From contig NZ_FOIP01000002.1 in NCBI RefSeq assembly GCF_900105215.1, positions 1,302,001 through 1,366,000 of the forward strand: a stretch of DNA of 64,000 nucleotides. Reading direction: 5' to 3'. The translations under genes and the position numbers were made by a program. This document shows, one piece after another, positions 62,821 to 64,000 of this stretch. How positions within the stretch are numbered: the stretch's first letter is position 1; each line of letters opens with the position of its first letter. The notes under the pieces were generated by a model. It was not told where the DNA came from, did not search any database, and saw only the letters and a program-made list of their open reading frames with translations. This DNA comes from Lacrimispora sphenoides. Its GTDB lineage: Bacteria > Bacillota > Clostridia > Lachnospirales > Lachnospiraceae.

Positions 62821-64000
62821 ATGAGTAAAAATAAACCTAATATCATTTTTATATTATCGGATGATCAGGGTGCCTGGGCTATGGGCTGTGCCGGGAATAA
62901 AGAGATACTTACGCCCAACTTGGACAGGCTGGCAGCAGAGGGTGTCCGCTTTGACAACTTCTTCTGTGCTTCCCCTGTTTGTTCCCCAGCAAGGGCTTCT
63001 CTTTTAACCGGAAGAATTCCGTCACAGCATGGGGTGCATGACTGGCTTCGCGATGATAATAAAGAACAGGAGGATATAGAATATCTGGCGGGTCAGACCG
63101 CTTATACCGATGTGTTGGCTCGGGAAGGTTATGTATGTGGTCTGTCCGGTAAATGGCACGTTGGCAGGAGTTCTGTTTCTCAAAAGAGTTTTACACACTG
63201 GTTTGCGCACAAATCTGGCGGAGGCCCGTATTATAATACTCCTTTTTATAAAGAAGGACAACTAATCTATGAATCCGGTTATGTTACTGATGTAATAACC
63301 GATGATGCCATATCTTTTATCAAAGAATATGCAGGCAAGCAATCTTTTTATCTTCATGTGGGCTATACGGCACCTCATTCCCCATGGGTTAACAACCATC
63401 CAAAAGAATACACAAAAATTTACGAAGACTGTTCCTTCTTGTCATGCCCTATGGAGGAAAAGCATCCGGATCATATTTATTTAACAGAAGAGGTAATGAA
63501 GGATTTAAAGGCTAATCAGATAGGATATTATGCGGCAGTCACTGCAATGGATCAGAATATCGGCCGTATTCTTGATGAGCTTGAACGTCTGGGTATCAGG
63601 GAAGAGACGCTGATACTGTTTTCCAGTGATAATGGATTCAGCTGCGGACATCATGGTTTCTGGGGAAAAGGCAATGGTACTTTTCCGATCAATATGTATG
63701 AATCCTCAGTTAAGGTTCCTTTTATTGCCAGCAAGCCGGGCAGCATTCCTCAGGGAAAGGTAAACACTTCTCTTGTTTCTGCTTATGATTTAATGCCTAC
63801 TCTGCTGGAATATGTCGGAGCAGAGGACAGCTTCACAGATCATCTTCCAGGCAGAAGCTTTCTTCCGGCTATGATGGGACAGCCGTTTGTTCAGTCAGAA
63901 TCCATTGTTGTATTGGATGAATACGGGCCGAACCGAATGATACGGGGAACCAGATATAAGTTTATCAAACGTTACCCTTACGGACCCAATGAACTTTATG
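62821..64000 (+). CDS. Cys-type sulfatase (S1 family), partial
   Basis: The visible 393 residues run off the window end. The active-site motif is CSPARASLLTG with Cys54, and metal and active-site segments ILSDDQGAW (Asp14, Asp15), SGKWHVG and SSDNGFSCGHHGFWGKG are present. There is no signal peptide, so it acts inside the cell. AAGGAG precedes ATG 62821. It differs clearly from the first sulfatase (DDQ rather than ADQ, different spacing), so it probably removes a different sulfate group from the same glycan. Confidence 0.92.
   Translation, partial: MSKNKPNIIFILSDDQGAWAMGCAGNKEILTPNLDRLAAEGVRFDNFFCASPVCSPARASLLTGRIPSQHGVHDWLRDDNKEQEDIEYLAGQTAYTDVLAREGYVCGLSGKWHVGRSSVSQKSFTHWFAHKSGGGPYYNTPFYKEGQLIYESGYVTDVITDDAISFIKEYAGKQSFYLHVGYTAPHSPWVNNHPKEYTKIYEDCSFLSCPMEEKHPDHIYLTEEVMKDLKANQIGYYAAVTAMDQNIGRILDELERLGIREETLILFSSDNGFSCGHHGFWGKGNGTFPINMYESSVKVPFIASKPGSIPQGKVNTSLVSAYDLMPTLLEYVGAEDSFTDHLPGRSFLPAMMGQPFVQSESIVVLDEYGPNRMIRGTRYKFIKRYPYGPNELY

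Overview
The window is a stretch of bacterial chromosome with strong AGGAGG-type ribosome sites, low-to-moderate GC and tightly packed operons. The order plsX-acpP-rnc-smc-ftsY, the many sugar ABC importers with lipoprotein binding proteins, the YesM/YesN-type two-component pairs and a SigV/RsiV-like pair point to an anaerobic Clostridia, most likely a Lachnospiraceae (Lacrimispora/Lachnoclostridium-like). This assignment is inference from gene content and order, not from a marker search. I saw no rRNA, tRNA, CRISPR array, insertion sequence or phage gene.

Layout. (1) 1-4577: a PTS EIIC-EIIB permease and a metallo-hydrolase on the minus strand, divergent from a DeoR-type regulator and a creatinase/M24-like protein, with a large inverted repeat between them. 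(2) 5281-7932: a secreted beta-helix lipoprotein, then a spacer holding the remains of a helicase gene. (3) 8549-15907: a glyoxalase-fold protein, then a LacI regulator with two perfect palindromic operators and a deoC-kinase-rbsD-rbsA-rbsC-rbsB operon, best read as (deoxy)ribose uptake and breakdown. (4) 16087-23951: an RpiR regulator and an operon of PfkB kinase, class II aldolase, DhaK-like and DhaL subunits and a second ribose-type importer. (5) 24156-29371: AraC/GyrI regulator, SigV/RsiV-like pair, and a double-MerR regulator with an ABC-2 exporter. (6) 29508-38515: YesN/YesM two-component system, a catalytically dead double ABC ATPase, a third ribose-type importer and a ROK protein. (7) 38621-47982: MATE pump and the housekeeping block plsX, acpP, rnc, smc, ftsY, ilvA. 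(8) 48185-51482: cupin, HAD protein, and a PadR-controlled SEDS-like membrane protein. (9) 51734-64000: a sulfated-glycan locus. A two-component system is co-transcribed with a sulfatase-maturating radical SAM enzyme, divergent from a family-1 sugar ABC importer, a GH88 unsaturated glucuronyl hydrolase and two Cys-type sulfatases, the last of which runs off the window.

How it works together. Most of the window is carbohydrate foraging under dedicated local regulators. Three ribose-family (RbsABC) importers and one family-1 (MalFG-type) importer are each next to matching catabolic enzymes or a sensing system. The points most worth pursuing are: the dead double-NBD ATPase transcribed with a two-component system; the PfkB/aldolase/DhaK-like/DhaL operon, which resembles the ketose-1-phosphate route of animal fructose metabolism and whose DhaK-like subunit has lost both signature histidines; the paired about-50-bp hairpin repeats ending in Shine-Dalgarno-like sequences before smc and the GH88 gene; and the operators that can be read directly by shared sequence and spacing.
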